Shown piece after piece: positions 30,050 to 39,060 of a stretch of DNA of 64,000 bases (its first letter is position 1; every line of letters begins with the position of its first letter). The notes beneath the pieces were generated by a model, which saw only the letters and a list, made by a program, of their open reading frames with translations, was not told where the DNA came from and did not search any database. The position numbers were made by a program, and so were the translations under genes. The stretch is from Acidobacteriota bacterium (GTDB lineage: Bacteria; Acidobacteriota; Blastocatellia; Pyrinomonadales; Pyrinomonadaceae). The DNA is taken from contig JAHBSL010000002.1 in NCBI GenBank assembly GCA_019639135.1, forward strand, positions 124,001-188,000, written 5' to 3'.

Positions 30050-31048
30050 CTAGCGGTAGTTGACCTGTGGAGTGGCGAAGTAGCCCTCCCGGCTCCGAAC
30101 CGTTAGACGCGGCAAACCGCGAGGGGGTTTGACGCGAACTCTAACCTTACGCCATTTTCCGTCGGGGCTGAAATCGGGCGGGGTGTAACCGATGGAATAT
30201 TGGTGACGAAGTTCGAGGGCGATCCGCTCGAATATCTCGTCCATTTCGACCGCGGTATTCGGATAAAAAGCGCGTCCGCCGGTGACGGCCGCCAGTTCAT
30301 CGAGGAACGCCTGGCCCTGCATCCCAAGTTGCGAGGAAACGTCGCCTCGATCCTGAATGCCAACGGCGTAGGTCACGACATCAGATTCCTTCATCAGCCG
30401 CTTTACCTCATTGAAGTTATAGCGGGAGGAATTGTCCTGACCGTCGCTGATGATGAGAATGGCCTTTTTTTGGTGAGTGCCGCGGGTAACGCGGTCGAGC
30501 CCGAGATAAACCGCGTCGTATAGTGCCGTATTTGCGCGCGGATTTACTAGTGTGAGCTTCTGCAGGACGGCATCGCTGTCGCGGGTCCGGTCGAGCAGGA
30601 GCTGGGCACGGCTATTAAAGCCGATCAAAAAGTACTCGTCGTTCGGGTGGCTGGCTTCGATGAACCGCCGAAGGGCGGTCCTTGCCTTCCCGATCTTTTC
30701 GCCGCTCATTGATCCCGAAACGTCGAACAGAATGCCGACCGAGACCGGGGCGTCGCTGTCGCTAAAGAAAGTGATCGTTTGTTCCTGGTTGTTGTCGAAG
30801 ACCCGAAACGAGTTCTTCGAGAGCCCGGAAACGTATCGCCCGTAGAGGTCGGTAACGGTCAACGTAAGAGTTACGAGATCGGTCCGGACGGTAACAGGGC
30901 GTGTCGGGTCGTCGGGCGGAGGTGTTGCCTCGGGCTCGGGCTGCTGGGCGAATACCGCGGCCGAGAGCAACATCATGAGGCCAAGTGTCGCGAGCGGGTC
31001 GCGAAGTAAACCGCACCGGAACACCGACATAACGGAAAAAACACGCAT
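30050..31048 (-). CDS. Acidobacterial-type VWFA-domain exported protein (paralogue)
   Basis: A 332-aa paralogue of the next gene on the minus strand. Signal peptide to VFAQQ, Pro/Glu-rich segment, then LVTLTLTVTDLYGRYVSGL and FRVFDNNQEQTITFF, a canonical MIDAS DVSGSMSGEK, IISDGQDNSSRYN, and HQYSIGYTPPDFSPDGKWR. It keeps the full DxSxS metal motif that the neighbour lacks, so the pair may have diverged in metal or ligand binding. Confidence 0.87.
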   Translation of the reverse strand: MRVFSVMSVFRCGLLRDPLATLGLMMLLSAAVFAQQPEPEATPPPDDPTRPVTVRTDLVTLTLTVTDLYGRYVSGLSKNSFRVFDNNQEQTITFFSDSDAPVSVGILFDVSGSMSGEKIGKARTALRRFIEASHPNDEYFLIGFNSRAQLLLDRTRDSDAVLQKLTLVNPRANTALYDAVYLGLDRVTRGTHQKKAILIISDGQDNSSRYNFNEVKRLMKESDVVTYAVGIQDRGDVSSQLGMQGQAFLDELAAVTGGRAFYPNTAVEMDEIFERIALELRHQYSIGYTPPDFSPDGKWRKVRVRVKPPRGLPRLTVRSREGYFATPQVNYR

Positions 31049-31279
31049 AGCGTCTCCTGTTAGCTTGTAACTATCTTAGAAAAAAGGCACACGTATCGCA
31101 AGATTTTTCTTTGATGAAGAAAGTACCGCTGTGGTTGTTCGACTCGCCGGCCCGCAGCGACTTTTTGCAGTTTGGAACATTTTCTTCCCGACAGCGTGTT
31201 ATAATTCTGGAATTCCGAGACGGCCCGGCGGCCTCGCGTTTGACCGAGTACCCGGCGATGGCCCGTTTTTCCTTTCTTT

Positions 31280-32518
31280 ATGCCCGAATTCGTTTGCCGG
31301 TTTGGCACTCCGTCAGGAGAGATCGTAACACGAATAGTCGAGGCCCACGCCGCGGGCGAGGCTCGCGCCGAACTCGAGCGCGAGGGCTACCGCGTATTTG
31401 ACGTCAGTTCGACAGAGGGCGGCATCGGCTCACTTCTTTCGATTGGCGGTTCCGGGTCGAAACAAAAGGTCAAACAGTCCGATTTTCTGCTCTTCAATCA
31501 ACAGCTTTCCGCGCTTCTTCGTGCAGGAATTCCGGTGCTGCAGGCTATTTCGCTGCTCAAAACGCGTTCGCCTTCGGCTTCTCTGAGAGCCGTTCTCGGC
31601 AGCGTTGAAGAAAAGATCAAGAACGGCATTCCGCTCTCTAAAGCATTTGAAGATCAGGGGATCTTCCCTCGCATTTACACTGCGTCGATACTTGCCGGCG
31701 AGCAGAGCGGATCGCTCGACGAGGTGCTGAGCCGCTTTGTTGAATATCTTCGCCGGAGCGTGTCGATAACGCGAAAGCTCCGCGGGGCACTCGCTTATCC
31801 GGCGTTCCTGCTGGTCGCAGCCGGCTTTATGATCGCGTTTCTGACGCTCTACATCGTGCCGCGGATGTCCGACCTCTTCCGCGGGCTCGATGCAAACCGC
31901 GGACTGCCTGCGATCACAAACTTTGTCCTTGCGGTCTCGACTGGCCTAACTCAGAACATCTGGTGGCTGCTGCCGCTTGTCATTGTCCTTATTGTCAGCC
32001 TCGTCGTATGGCTCCGGACAGCGAACGGCCGGCTGATGCTGCATAAGCTTTTGTTGAAGCTTCCGATCGCCGGAACGCTCATCCGCCAAATGGCTGCCGC
32101 ACAACTCGCCCGCTCGCTCTCGACGCTGCTTTCCGGCGGTATCACAGTGCCGGATTCCTGGGAGATCGCTTCGCAGGCCATATCAAACACCGAGCTTCGG
32201 CGGCGAAGCGAATCGGTGCTTCAACTTATCCGCGAAGGCCGCGGGTTTACCGAATCGCTCGAGCAGGCCAACTGGCTCCCGGAACTTGCCTTGGACATGA
32301 TCGGTATCGGCGAGCGTTCAGGCAGTCTCCGCGAGATGCTGGACGAGGTCGCGCAATTTTACGACGCCGAGGCCGAGGTCAAGCTCGAACAACTGACGAC
32401 GTTACTCGAGCCGGCGATCCTGCTCGTAATGGCCGGCGTGGTCGTTGTCATACTGCTGGCGATCTATCTTCCGATCATAGACACGATCTCCGCCGGGCCG
32501 ACCTCCGGACGGCGATAG
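31280..32518 (+). CDS. Type IV pilus / type II secretion inner-membrane platform protein (PilC/GspF family)
   Basis: A 412-aa protein with the duplicated GspF fold: an N-terminal cytoplasmic segment, then two repeats each with a helical cytoplasmic domain (FLLFNQQLSALLRAGIPVLQ and QLARSLSTLLSGGITVPDSW) and membrane helices near residues 170-200, 220-245 and 380-402. It anchors the assembly ATPase. The ATPase gene follows 13 bp later. No pilin or secretin gene is in the window, so pilus and secretion roles cannot be told apart. Confidence 0.92.
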   Translation: MPEFVCRFGTPSGEIVTRIVEAHAAGEARAELEREGYRVFDVSSTEGGIGSLLSIGGSGSKQKVKQSDFLLFNQQLSALLRAGIPVLQAISLLKTRSPSASLRAVLGSVEEKIKNGIPLSKAFEDQGIFPRIYTASILAGEQSGSLDEVLSRFVEYLRRSVSITRKLRGALAYPAFLLVAAGFMIAFLTLYIVPRMSDLFRGLDANRGLPAITNFVLAVSTGLTQNIWWLLPLVIVLIVSLVVWLRTANGRLMLHKLLLKLPIAGTLIRQMAAAQLARSLSTLLSGGITVPDSWEIASQAISNTELRRRSESVLQLIREGRGFTESLEQANWLPELALDMIGIGERSGSLREMLDEVAQFYDAEAEVKLEQLTTLLEPAILLVMAGVVVVILLAIYLPIIDTISAGPTSGRR

Positions 32519-32531
32519 CCCGAAAAACTTA

Positions 32532-34214
32532 ATGAACGTGGAAACGACACAAACAACCAGGAACATCTCTTCGCCGAAGATCGAGCTTTCGGACTTTCTT
32601 GAGAACGAACCGCCCGAGGTGATCAGTGCAAAGCAGATGGCCAAGCGCTATCGCCTGCCTTATATCGATCTGCTTCCGCCGGATGCTCCTTCGCCGATCG
32701 ATTACGACGAGCTGGCAAAGATACCGGTCGATATGATGCTTCGCAATCATTTCGTCCCGCTCAAACGCGAAGGCCGCGAGCTTCACGCGGCGATGGCCGA
32801 CCCGACTGATCTTGAAAAGCTCGACGAAATGGAGAACGCCTTGAACGTTCGGATCGTGCCGTACATTGCGACGCAAGGTGCCATCGATGTCGTGCTGAAG
32901 AAAGGCGACGCAACCCAACGCGTTCTGCAAGAAGCGGCTTCGGGTTTCAAGATATCTCTCGTCAAAGAGACCGAACAGGGCGAAGAGGTGCTTGACCTCG
33001 ACCGTTTGGCGACCGACGCCGACATGTCGCCGATCATCAAGCTCGTCGATACCATTATCTACAACGCGATGGAATCGCGAGCCTCGGACATCCACATCGA
33101 GGCCGGCGACCGTGACGTGAGAGTGAAGTTCCGCATCGATGGAGCTCTTTATGCAAAGGTTGACCCGATCGACATCGCCTATCACCAAACACTGATATCG
33201 CGCATCAAGGTAATGTCCGAACTCGACATCGCCGAACGGCGGATACCGCAGGACGGCCGATTTCGTGTGCGGTACAAAGGCCGGACGGTCGATTTCCGTG
33301 TCTCGATACTGCCGGCGGCATTCGGCGAGAATTGTGTTATCCGTATTCTCGATAAGGAACAGATCTCCGAAGAATTCAAAAATCTGAGCCTCGATGTCGT
33401 CGGCTTTGACTCCGATGACCTTCGCCGCTTTCGCATTTACATCAAGGAGCCGTACGGCATGGTGCTCGTCACCGGGCCGACCGGTTCCGGTAAAACGACG
33501 ACGCTCTACGCTGCCCTCAACGAGATCCGCAACGAAGAGGACAAGATCATCACTATCGAAGATCCGGTCGAATATCAGCTTCAAGGCATAATGCAGATCC
33601 CGGTCAACGAAAAAAAGGGCCTGACCTTTGCCCGCGGGCTTCGCTCGATCCTCCGCCACGACCCGGACAAGATAATGGTCGGCGAAATTCGCGACGAAGA
33701 GACGGCACAGATCGCCATCCAGTCGGCGCTTACGGGCCATCTTGTATTTACAACGGTTCACGCCAATAACGTCATCGACGTCATCGGCCGCTTCCTAAAT
33801 ATGGGCGTTGAGCCTTATAACTTCGTTTCGTCGCTCAACTGCGTGCTTGCCCAGCGTCTCGTCCGCCTGCTTTGCCCGACCTGCAAGCGGCAGTACGACC
33901 CGACCGAGGAAGAACTCAGGGAATCGGGCCTGCGTCCTGAAGAGGTCAAGGATCGCGTCTTTCTTCGTAACGTCGGCTGCGATGCCTGCAACCATACGGG
34001 CTACAGAGGCCGGACGGCGATCCACGAACTTCTCGATATGTCAGACACCATTCGGGAAATGATCATCGAACGCCGGCCAGGCTCCGAGATCCGCCGACAA
34101 GCTGAGCGCGAAGGGCTCTCGAGCCTTCGCGAGTCGGCGATAAAGAAGGTCTTCGCCGGCCAGACGACGCTTTACGAGATCAATCGTGTCACTTTTGTTG
34201 AAGAGGCGAAATAG
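32532..34214 (+). CDS. Type IV pilus / type II secretion assembly ATPase (PilB/GspE family)
   Basis: A 560-aa ATPase with an N-terminal GspE/MshEN domain (residues about 25-140) and a catalytic domain: Walker A GPTGSGKTTT, Asp box, Walker B VGEIRDEETAQIA, His box LVFTTVHANN. The zinc tetracysteine is complete (CPTCK...CDACNHTG). It drives pilin or pseudopilin assembly and pairs with the preceding PilC/GspF protein. The stop codon abuts the next start directly. Confidence 0.94.
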   Translation: MNVETTQTTRNISSPKIELSDFLENEPPEVISAKQMAKRYRLPYIDLLPPDAPSPIDYDELAKIPVDMMLRNHFVPLKREGRELHAAMADPTDLEKLDEMENALNVRIVPYIATQGAIDVVLKKGDATQRVLQEAASGFKISLVKETEQGEEVLDLDRLATDADMSPIIKLVDTIIYNAMESRASDIHIEAGDRDVRVKFRIDGALYAKVDPIDIAYHQTLISRIKVMSELDIAERRIPQDGRFRVRYKGRTVDFRVSILPAAFGENCVIRILDKEQISEEFKNLSLDVVGFDSDDLRRFRIYIKEPYGMVLVTGPTGSGKTTTLYAALNEIRNEEDKIITIEDPVEYQLQGIMQIPVNEKKGLTFARGLRSILRHDPDKIMVGEIRDEETAQIAIQSALTGHLVFTTVHANNVIDVIGRFLNMGVEPYNFVSSLNCVLAQRLVRLLCPTCKRQYDPTEEELRESGLRPEEVKDRVFLRNVGCDACNHTGYRGRTAIHELLDMSDTIREMIIERRPGSEIRRQAEREGLSSLRESAIKKVFAGQTTLYEINRVTFVEEAK

Positions 34215-34919
34215 ATGAGCCGACGAATTCTGATCCTTCTCGCGATAGTTACTTTCTCAGCCGCGGCCTTCGGCCAGATGGAAGGGAACCCGCCAAACTG
34301 GTGCCGCGGCGGCTTCTTTGCTTCAGAATCGGAGAACTTTTCGATCGGAACCGTGAAGGGCAAGCGCGGGACGCGATCTTACTTTTTCAACGACGATCAT
34401 GAGGATTGCCCGGCGAGCAGGAACTGTCGGGCGAGGTCCTACGTCGTTGCGGGCGATGAGGTCATCGTAAATCGTACATTAAACGGCTTTGCCTGCAGTT
34501 GGTTTCCGGGGAAGAACGGCGGTACTGTCGGCTGGCTCCGCGCCGATTCGCTCGATATGCCCGAAGGTCTTTATGACGCTTCACCGGCGGCGTGGTCGGG
34601 CAATTGGGAATACGCCGAAAACTCGATCAAGCTCCAGCCCGAGCCCAACTCGAATTGGCTGCGAGTGACCGGTAATGCCTTCTGGAAGGGCCTAGGCGAC
34701 AACATTCACATCGGCGAACTCGATGGCCGTGCCGAAGCAAAGAACGGCATACTGAAATACTCCGACGGCGACGACGAATACGACTGCAAGGTCACGATGC
34801 GTCTTCTCGGTCGCTATCTGATCGTTTCGGACAACCTGAAATGCGGCGGGGTGAACGTCTCTTTCTCGGGCGTTTACCTCAAGTCCAAAAAAATAAACGA
34901 ACCGCTATCCGAGAAGTGA
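34215..34919 (+). CDS. Exported protein of unknown function
   Basis: A 234-aa protein with a signal peptide (to AAAFGQ), six or more Cys that could form disulfides, and a segment GWLRADSL after residues resembling a bacterial SH3-like fold (EVIVNRTLNGFACSWF). The second half is a beta-rich domain of unknown family. It begins immediately after the PilB-like gene, which suggests co-transcription, and overlaps the convergent dehydratase by 15 bp. I do not recognise it. Confidence 0.55.
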   Translation: MSRRILILLAIVTFSAAAFGQMEGNPPNWCRGGFFASESENFSIGTVKGKRGTRSYFFNDDHEDCPASRNCRARSYVVAGDEVIVNRTLNGFACSWFPGKNGGTVGWLRADSLDMPEGLYDASPAAWSGNWEYAENSIKLQPEPNSNWLRVTGNAFWKGLGDNIHIGELDGRAEAKNGILKYSDGDDEYDCKVTMRLLGRYLIVSDNLKCGGVNVSFSGVYLKSKKINEPLSEK

Positions 34920-35813
34920 GCAGTAAACCGCAGGATCGACATTTCCGCCGCTGACAACCAAGCAGATCTTCCTTCCGGCAAAGCGTTTTGGCTGTTCAAG
35001 CAAAGCCCCGAGTGTTAAAGCTCCGGTCGGCTCGGATTTGAGGTTGGCGAGGCCGTAGTAGAGTCTCACGGCGTCGGCGATCTTCTCGTCCGAGACCTCG
35101 ATAAAGTCCTTCACTCCGTCGCGGATGATCGGCCAGTTCAGCTTTCCGAGCGAGATGGTCCTCGCTCCGTCGGCGATGGTCGTTGGCTCGGTTTCGTTTG
35201 GGATCAACCGGCCCTCGCGGAACGAACGGGCAGCGTCATTCCCAAGTAACGGCTCGGCGCCGTAAACCTCGGCTTTATCGCCGTTACGGCAAAGCCCCGT
35301 CACCACGCCGGAGATAAGGCCGCCGCCGCCGACCGGCACCAGAACGACGTCAAAGCCCCGACCGGCCAGTTCATCGCCGAGCGTCGAATTGCCCGCGATC
35401 ACCCATTCATCATCGTAGGCCGAGGCATGGTAGGCGTCCGGCATTTGAGCGGCAAGCTCCGCAACACGCTCGTTCCTTCCGACCTTTCTTGTATCGATCA
35501 GATCGACCGCCGCACCAAACCCGCGGACCGCATCGATCTTGACCTGTGCCGAGGTCTCCGGCATCACAACCGTGCACCGCTTGCCGAGCAGTTTGCAGGC
35601 ATAGGCAAGTGCCTGCCCGAAATTGCCGGAAGAAGCCGTCAGAATCTCTTCGTTCGGTACATTCAAGGCAAGATTGTAGCCGGCTCGGAACTTGAAACTA
35701 CCCGTGTGCTGGAATGTTTCGGTCGCGATCGTGATATCAAGACCAAGGTGATCGCGGAGCTTTGACGATACGACGAAGGTCGTCGGGCGAATGGCTTCTT
35801 TGAGTGGTAACAT
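34905..35813 (-). CDS. PLP-dependent threonine/serine dehydratase family protein
   Basis: A 302-aa fold-type II PLP enzyme. The lysine that binds PLP lies in GSFKFRAGYN, the carboxylate loop is SSGNFGQALAY, and the phosphate loop is PVGGGGLISG. There is no C-terminal ACT domain, so it is a catabolic-type threonine dehydratase, serine dehydratase or serine racemase rather than IlvA. It releases enamines of the kind cleared by RidA. The start codon is within the divergent region before a zinc-ribbon gene. Confidence 0.85.
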   Translation of the reverse strand: MLPLKEAIRPTTFVVSSKLRDHLGLDITIATETFQHTGSFKFRAGYNLALNVPNEEILTASSGNFGQALAYACKLLGKRCTVVMPETSAQVKIDAVRGFGAAVDLIDTRKVGRNERVAELAAQMPDAYHASAYDDEWVIAGNSTLGDELAGRGFDVVLVPVGGGGLISGVVTGLCRNGDKAEVYGAEPLLGNDAARSFREGRLIPNETEPTTIADGARTISLGKLNWPIIRDGVKDFIEVSDEKIADAVRLYYGLANLKSEPTGALTLGALLEQPKRFAGRKICLVVSGGNVDPAVYCSLLG

Positions 35814-35887
35814 ATCTCGAACGAAGTTTAATGCTCTCGGCCGAAGCGGGCAAGTTCGTCGTCGATACGGCCAAACAAGATAGCTTT

Positions 35888-36232
35888 ATGAAAAAACCGG
35901 AAAAGGAAATGAAGGAGCTTTTAGAGCTCATATTTCTTCAGGCGCAGATGCAGTTTGGCCCGGCGATACGCTCGCGATGGCTCCACGCGGAAGACGACTG
36001 TCCGGGCTGCGGCGGTGAGCTTAACGTCGTCAAATTCAAAAAGAAGAAGGCACTCTCGCTCAATGCCTTTATCTTCCGCGAACACGGCGTGCTCATCGCG
36101 TATATGCTCTGCAGCAAATGCGCGAACGCCGTAATAAAGCTCGGCGAGACGCACCCGCACGGGACGACACCGCTCCATCAGGAGATCGAGAAGAACCTGA
36201 AGGCCGCATATCTGAAACACCAGGGACACTAA
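35888..36232 (+). CDS. Small zinc-ribbon-like conserved protein
   Basis: A 114-aa protein. The ATG at 35888 is selected as the first start outside the divergent promoter; alternatives at 35804 (GTG-type) and 35831 would extend it. It has CPGCGG and CSKCAN pairs, 43 residues apart, which could bind one zinc ion, and a basic KFKKKKAL stretch. No family recognised. Its stop (TAA) abuts the gnd start, so the two are probably co-transcribed. Confidence 0.55.
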   Translation: MKKPEKEMKELLELIFLQAQMQFGPAIRSRWLHAEDDCPGCGGELNVVKFKKKKALSLNAFIFREHGVLIAYMLCSKCANAVIKLGETHPHGTTPLHQEIEKNLKAAYLKHQGH

Positions 36233-37669
36233 ATGGCTAACGCAGAATTTGGAATGGTCGGGCTCGGGACGATGGGCCGCAACTTTTTGCTTAATGTGGC
36301 CGAGAATGGCTTCGCGGCCGTCGGCTACGACCTGAGCGTCGAGAAACGCGAGCTTCTAGAGCTTGAAGGTGCCGGCACCCCGGTGACGGCAGCTATCGAG
36401 ATAGCCTCGCTCGCAGCATCGCTCGAGAGGCCGCGACGGATAATGATGCTGGTGCCCGCCGGGCCGGTGGTCGATGCCGTGATCGGCGACCTGCTGCCTC
36501 ATCTTGAACCGGGCGACATCCTGATCGACGGAGGCAACTCGCACTTTCCCGATACAGCCCGCCGCGAAGCGTTTCTAAAGGAACATGGCATCGCCTTTCT
36601 CGGCGTCGGAGTTTCGGGCGGCGAGGAAGGTGCCCGCCGCGGCCCGAGCATAATGATCGGTGGCGACCCGGCGGTTTACGAACGCGTAAGCCCGATCTTA
36701 GAGGCGGTCTCGGCAAAGGTGAATGGTGATCCCTGCGCCGCCCACGTCGGCCGCGGCTCGGCCGGGCATTTCGTCAAGATGGTCCACAACGGCATCGAAT
36801 ACGCGATGATGCAGCTAATCGCCGAGGCCTATGACGTGCTAAAGCGTGTCAGTAGCCCGCACGTAAGTAAGGGCTCATCGCAACAAACAAACGCCGAGAT
36901 CGCCCACACCTTCGCCGAGTGGAACCGCGGCCGCCTAAATTCCTTCCTGATCGAAATAACCGCTACCGTCCTCAAGAAGACCGACCCCGAAACCGGCAAC
37001 TCGCTCGTCGATATGATACTCGACACCGCCGGCCAGAAGGGCACCGGCAAATGGACCTCGCAAGCCGCAATGGACCTCGGCATCCCGATCCCGGCTATCG
37101 ACTCGGCCGTAACAATGCGGCAGATCTCAGCAAAAAAAGCATTCCGCGAAAAACAAAGCAGCCATTTTCTCCCAATTGGCAATTGGCCGATTGACAATTG
37201 TCAATTGGAAGAGAAGGCCATTGAGTCGGCACTCCATAGTTCCTTCGCAGCGGCCTATGCACAGGGCTTCTCGCTGCTCCGGGCGGCGTCGGACGAGATG
37301 GGCTTTGAGCTTGATATGGTCGAGATCGCGAAGATCTGGCGGGGCGGTTGCATTATTCGGGCCGCGATGCTTGAGGATATTCGGGCTGCATTTTCAGAGG
37401 AACCCGGCCTGGAAAACCTGATCGCGTCGCCGCAATTTCGGGATGCCTTGGCCGCGGGCCGCGAGGATCTTGCCAGAGTAGTTGTTGCTGCCGCCTCTGC
37501 CGGCATTCCGGCGATGGCCTTTGCCACGACGCTGAACTATCTTACGGCCTTCGCCACCGAACGCCTCCCGGCCAATCTTATCCAGGCCCAGAGAGACTAC
37601 TTCGGTGCCCACACGTACCAACGCACCGACCGCGAAGGCACGTTTCACACCGACGACTGGGAAGCTTGA
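36233..37669 (+). CDS. gnd: 6-phosphogluconate dehydrogenase, decarboxylating
   Basis: A 478-aa enzyme of the oxidative pentose phosphate pathway (6-phosphogluconate to ribulose 5-phosphate). It has the GLGTMGRNFLLN dinucleotide motif, VSGGEEGARRGPSIM, the catalytic HFVKMVHNGIEYAMMQ core, KGTGKWTSQAA and KIWRGGCIIRAA. Two in-frame insertions relative to the family coincide with palindromic repeats: SSPHVSKGSSQQ (from 36852) and PIGNWPIDNCQLEE (from 37169). Neither breaks the frame or touches catalytic residues, so the enzyme is probably active. It ends one base before the convergent lpxC. Confidence 0.95.
   Translation: MANAEFGMVGLGTMGRNFLLNVAENGFAAVGYDLSVEKRELLELEGAGTPVTAAIEIASLAASLERPRRIMMLVPAGPVVDAVIGDLLPHLEPGDILIDGGNSHFPDTARREAFLKEHGIAFLGVGVSGGEEGARRGPSIMIGGDPAVYERVSPILEAVSAKVNGDPCAAHVGRGSAGHFVKMVHNGIEYAMMQLIAEAYDVLKRVSSPHVSKGSSQQTNAEIAHTFAEWNRGRLNSFLIEITATVLKKTDPETGNSLVDMILDTAGQKGTGKWTSQAAMDLGIPIPAIDSAVTMRQISAKKAFREKQSSHFLPIGNWPIDNCQLEEKAIESALHSSFAAAYAQGFSLLRAASDEMGFELDMVEIAKIWRGGCIIRAAMLEDIRAAFSEEPGLENLIASPQFRDALAAGREDLARVVVAAASAGIPAMAFATTLNYLTAFATERLPANLIQAQRDYFGAHTYQRTDREGTFHTDDWEA
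36852..36879 (+). repeat. REP-like palindrome inside gnd
   Basis: AGCCC (36854-36858) and GGGCT (36871-36875) flank a 12-nt loop. The 28-bp unit matches a copy at 60264-60291 at 24 of 28 positions. It encodes SSPHVSKGSS where typical Gnd proteins pass directly from the YDVLKR helix to TNAEIAHTF-like sequence. This is an in-frame insertion of a dispersed repeat into a coding gene. Confidence 0.7.
37169..37213 (+). repeat. AATTG-family palindromic repeat inside gnd
   Basis: The first 34 bp match the left end of the cassette at 53597-53630 at 29 of 34 positions, with the same 21-bp spacing of its two boxes. The ends CTCCCAATTG and CAATTGGAAG form an imperfect palindrome. The 45-bp unit is 15 codons with no stop and encodes PIGNWPIDNCQLEE in a variable surface region of Gnd. 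Confidence 0.75.
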
Positions 37670-37670
37670 T

Positions 37671-38516
37671 CTACTCTACAATTTTCCAAGAACTTTCGGT
37701 TTTAAGGAGCTTGCTCATCAAGGCGGCGTGGACGGCGTGGCCGCTTTTTTCGGCGGTGATCTTGCCGAGGACGGGGAGTCCGACGAGGGCGACGTCGCCG
37801 ATGATGTCGAGTATCTTGTGCCGGACGAATTCGTCGTCGAAGCGGAGCGGTGTTTCGTTCAGCATTCCATCGGGAGTTAGCACGATCGCGTTATCGAGCG
37901 AGCCGCCGAGAGCAAGATTTGCTTTGCGGAGCATCTCGATCTCTTCCGTAAAGCCGAAAGTCCGGGCCGAGGCGATCTCGCGGCCGTAGCTGCCGTTGTC
38001 AGCCGTGAATGTGAAGCTTTGTCGATTGATGAAGGGATGGTTGAAGTCGATGACGCATTCGATCGAAAAATCCTCTGCCGGCTCGATCGACATCCGCCGG
38101 TCGCCCTGCTCTATCTCGACCCGCTCCCGCACCTTCAAATAGCGCCGCGGTGCGTCCTGCTCGGCGATGCCGGCCACTGCGATCAGCTCATAAAAATTCT
38201 CGCTTGAGCCATCTAGAATCGGTATCTCGATATTATCGAGGTCGATGAAGCAATTATCGACGTCCGCACCGCGAAGCGCCGAGAGCAGATGCTCGCAGGT
38301 CGAGAGCACAACGCCGCGTCGGACGAGAGTGGTGGCGTAACTGCAGTGCCCAACATATTCGACCGAGGCCGGTATCTCGAAATTATCGAGGTCGGTCCTG
38401 ACGAAAATGTAACCCGTATTGGCCGGTGCCGGCCTAAGCCGCATATTCACCGGAACCCCCGTATGGAGCCCAACTCCGGTTGCTTCAATAGGTTTTGCGA
38501 TGGTCGTTTGCCGCAT
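37671..38516 (-). CDS. lpxC: UDP-3-O-acyl-N-acetylglucosamine deacetylase
   Basis: A 281-aa LpxC, the committed step of lipid A synthesis, with zinc ligands in CEHLLSA (His 76) and the RHKILDIIGD motif (His and Asp). TGVGLHTG at the N terminus and SARTFGF with the catalytic segment are conserved. Its presence shows an outer membrane with lipopolysaccharide. Length matches the short form lacking extensions. Confidence 0.96.
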   Translation of the reverse strand: MRQTTIAKPIEATGVGLHTGVPVNMRLRPAPANTGYIFVRTDLDNFEIPASVEYVGHCSYATTLVRRGVVLSTCEHLLSALRGADVDNCFIDLDNIEIPILDGSSENFYELIAVAGIAEQDAPRRYLKVRERVEIEQGDRRMSIEPAEDFSIECVIDFNHPFINRQSFTFTADNGSYGREIASARTFGFTEEIEMLRKANLALGGSLDNAIVLTPDGMLNETPLRFDDEFVRHKILDIIGDVALVGLPVLGKITAEKSGHAVHAALMSKLLKTESSWKIVE

Positions 38517-38689
38517 TTTCTAACAGTCGGTTACAAAACGCGTGCCACTCTAAGCGGACAACAAATTCCATACAATCGACAAAGGACCGATGCGAGATTG
38601 TGGCGTGGTGCAACACCGAATGTGGCTTTTTAACCTCTTTCTTGATTTTGGGAACTCGTCCCCATCGCCTAGAATTACCTATTGCCCCT

Positions 38690-38743
38690 ATGCCCGTAAT
38701 TTCAACATTTTATGGCCTTATTGTCCTAATGTATTATCTTTAA
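38690..38743 (+). pseudogene. Remnant of a DUF4160 gene (first 17 codons)
   Basis: The frame MPVISTFYGLIVLMYYL followed by TAA reproduces the conserved start of DUF4160 proteins (MPxISxFYGhhIxMYY), which are normally 80-90 aa and continue with a His-rich HNPPHFHV segment. That segment is absent in all frames before the next gene. DUF4160 is commonly encoded directly upstream of DUF2442, which is exactly what follows at 38812. The stretch 38517-38689 upstream shows nothing else. Confidence 0.55.
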
Positions 38744-38811
38744 GGCAGCGTTAATATCTTGTCCGATTTCGTGGATGAATCGGATCGAATGATCTGGTAC
38801 CAAAGTCTATT

Positions 38812-39057
38812 GTGAATACGGTCATCGCGGCAAAAGCAATTGAAGGACATAGGCTCCAGCTTACATTTAGTGACGGCTCGGTGCGGGTTTTTGATGCCAC
38901 ACCATATCTCGAAAAGGGCATTTTCACGGAGCTGCAAGACCCGAATTATTTTCGCGATTTTAAGATCGCATTCGGTACGGTTCAGTGGCCCAATGAGCAA
39001 GATTTTGCACCGGAAACTCTTTATTTAGAAAGCGAAATATTAGACTTAAAGAAATAA
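38812..39057 (+). CDS. DUF2442-family protein
   Basis: An 81-aa protein with the DUF2442 pattern: a beta-strand pair with LTFSDGSVRVFDATPYLEK, then GTVQWPNEQDFAPETLY. DUF2442 often pairs with DUF4160 in toxin-antitoxin-like loci. Here the partner survives only as a 17-codon remnant, so this gene is probably an orphan. The function is not established. Confidence 0.85.
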   Translation: MNTVIAAKAIEGHRLQLTFSDGSVRVFDATPYLEKGIFTELQDPNYFRDFKIAFGTVQWPNEQDFAPETLYLESEILDLKK

Positions 39058-39060
39058 ATA

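Noticed and set aside
32529-33761. 410-aa open frame on the minus strand opposite the PilB-like gene
   Set aside because: Antisense shadow; the plus-strand ATPase has all catalytic motifs.
31280-34214. Complete type IV pilus or type II secretion locus
   Set aside because: Only the platform protein and ATPase are present; no pilin, prepilin peptidase or secretin.
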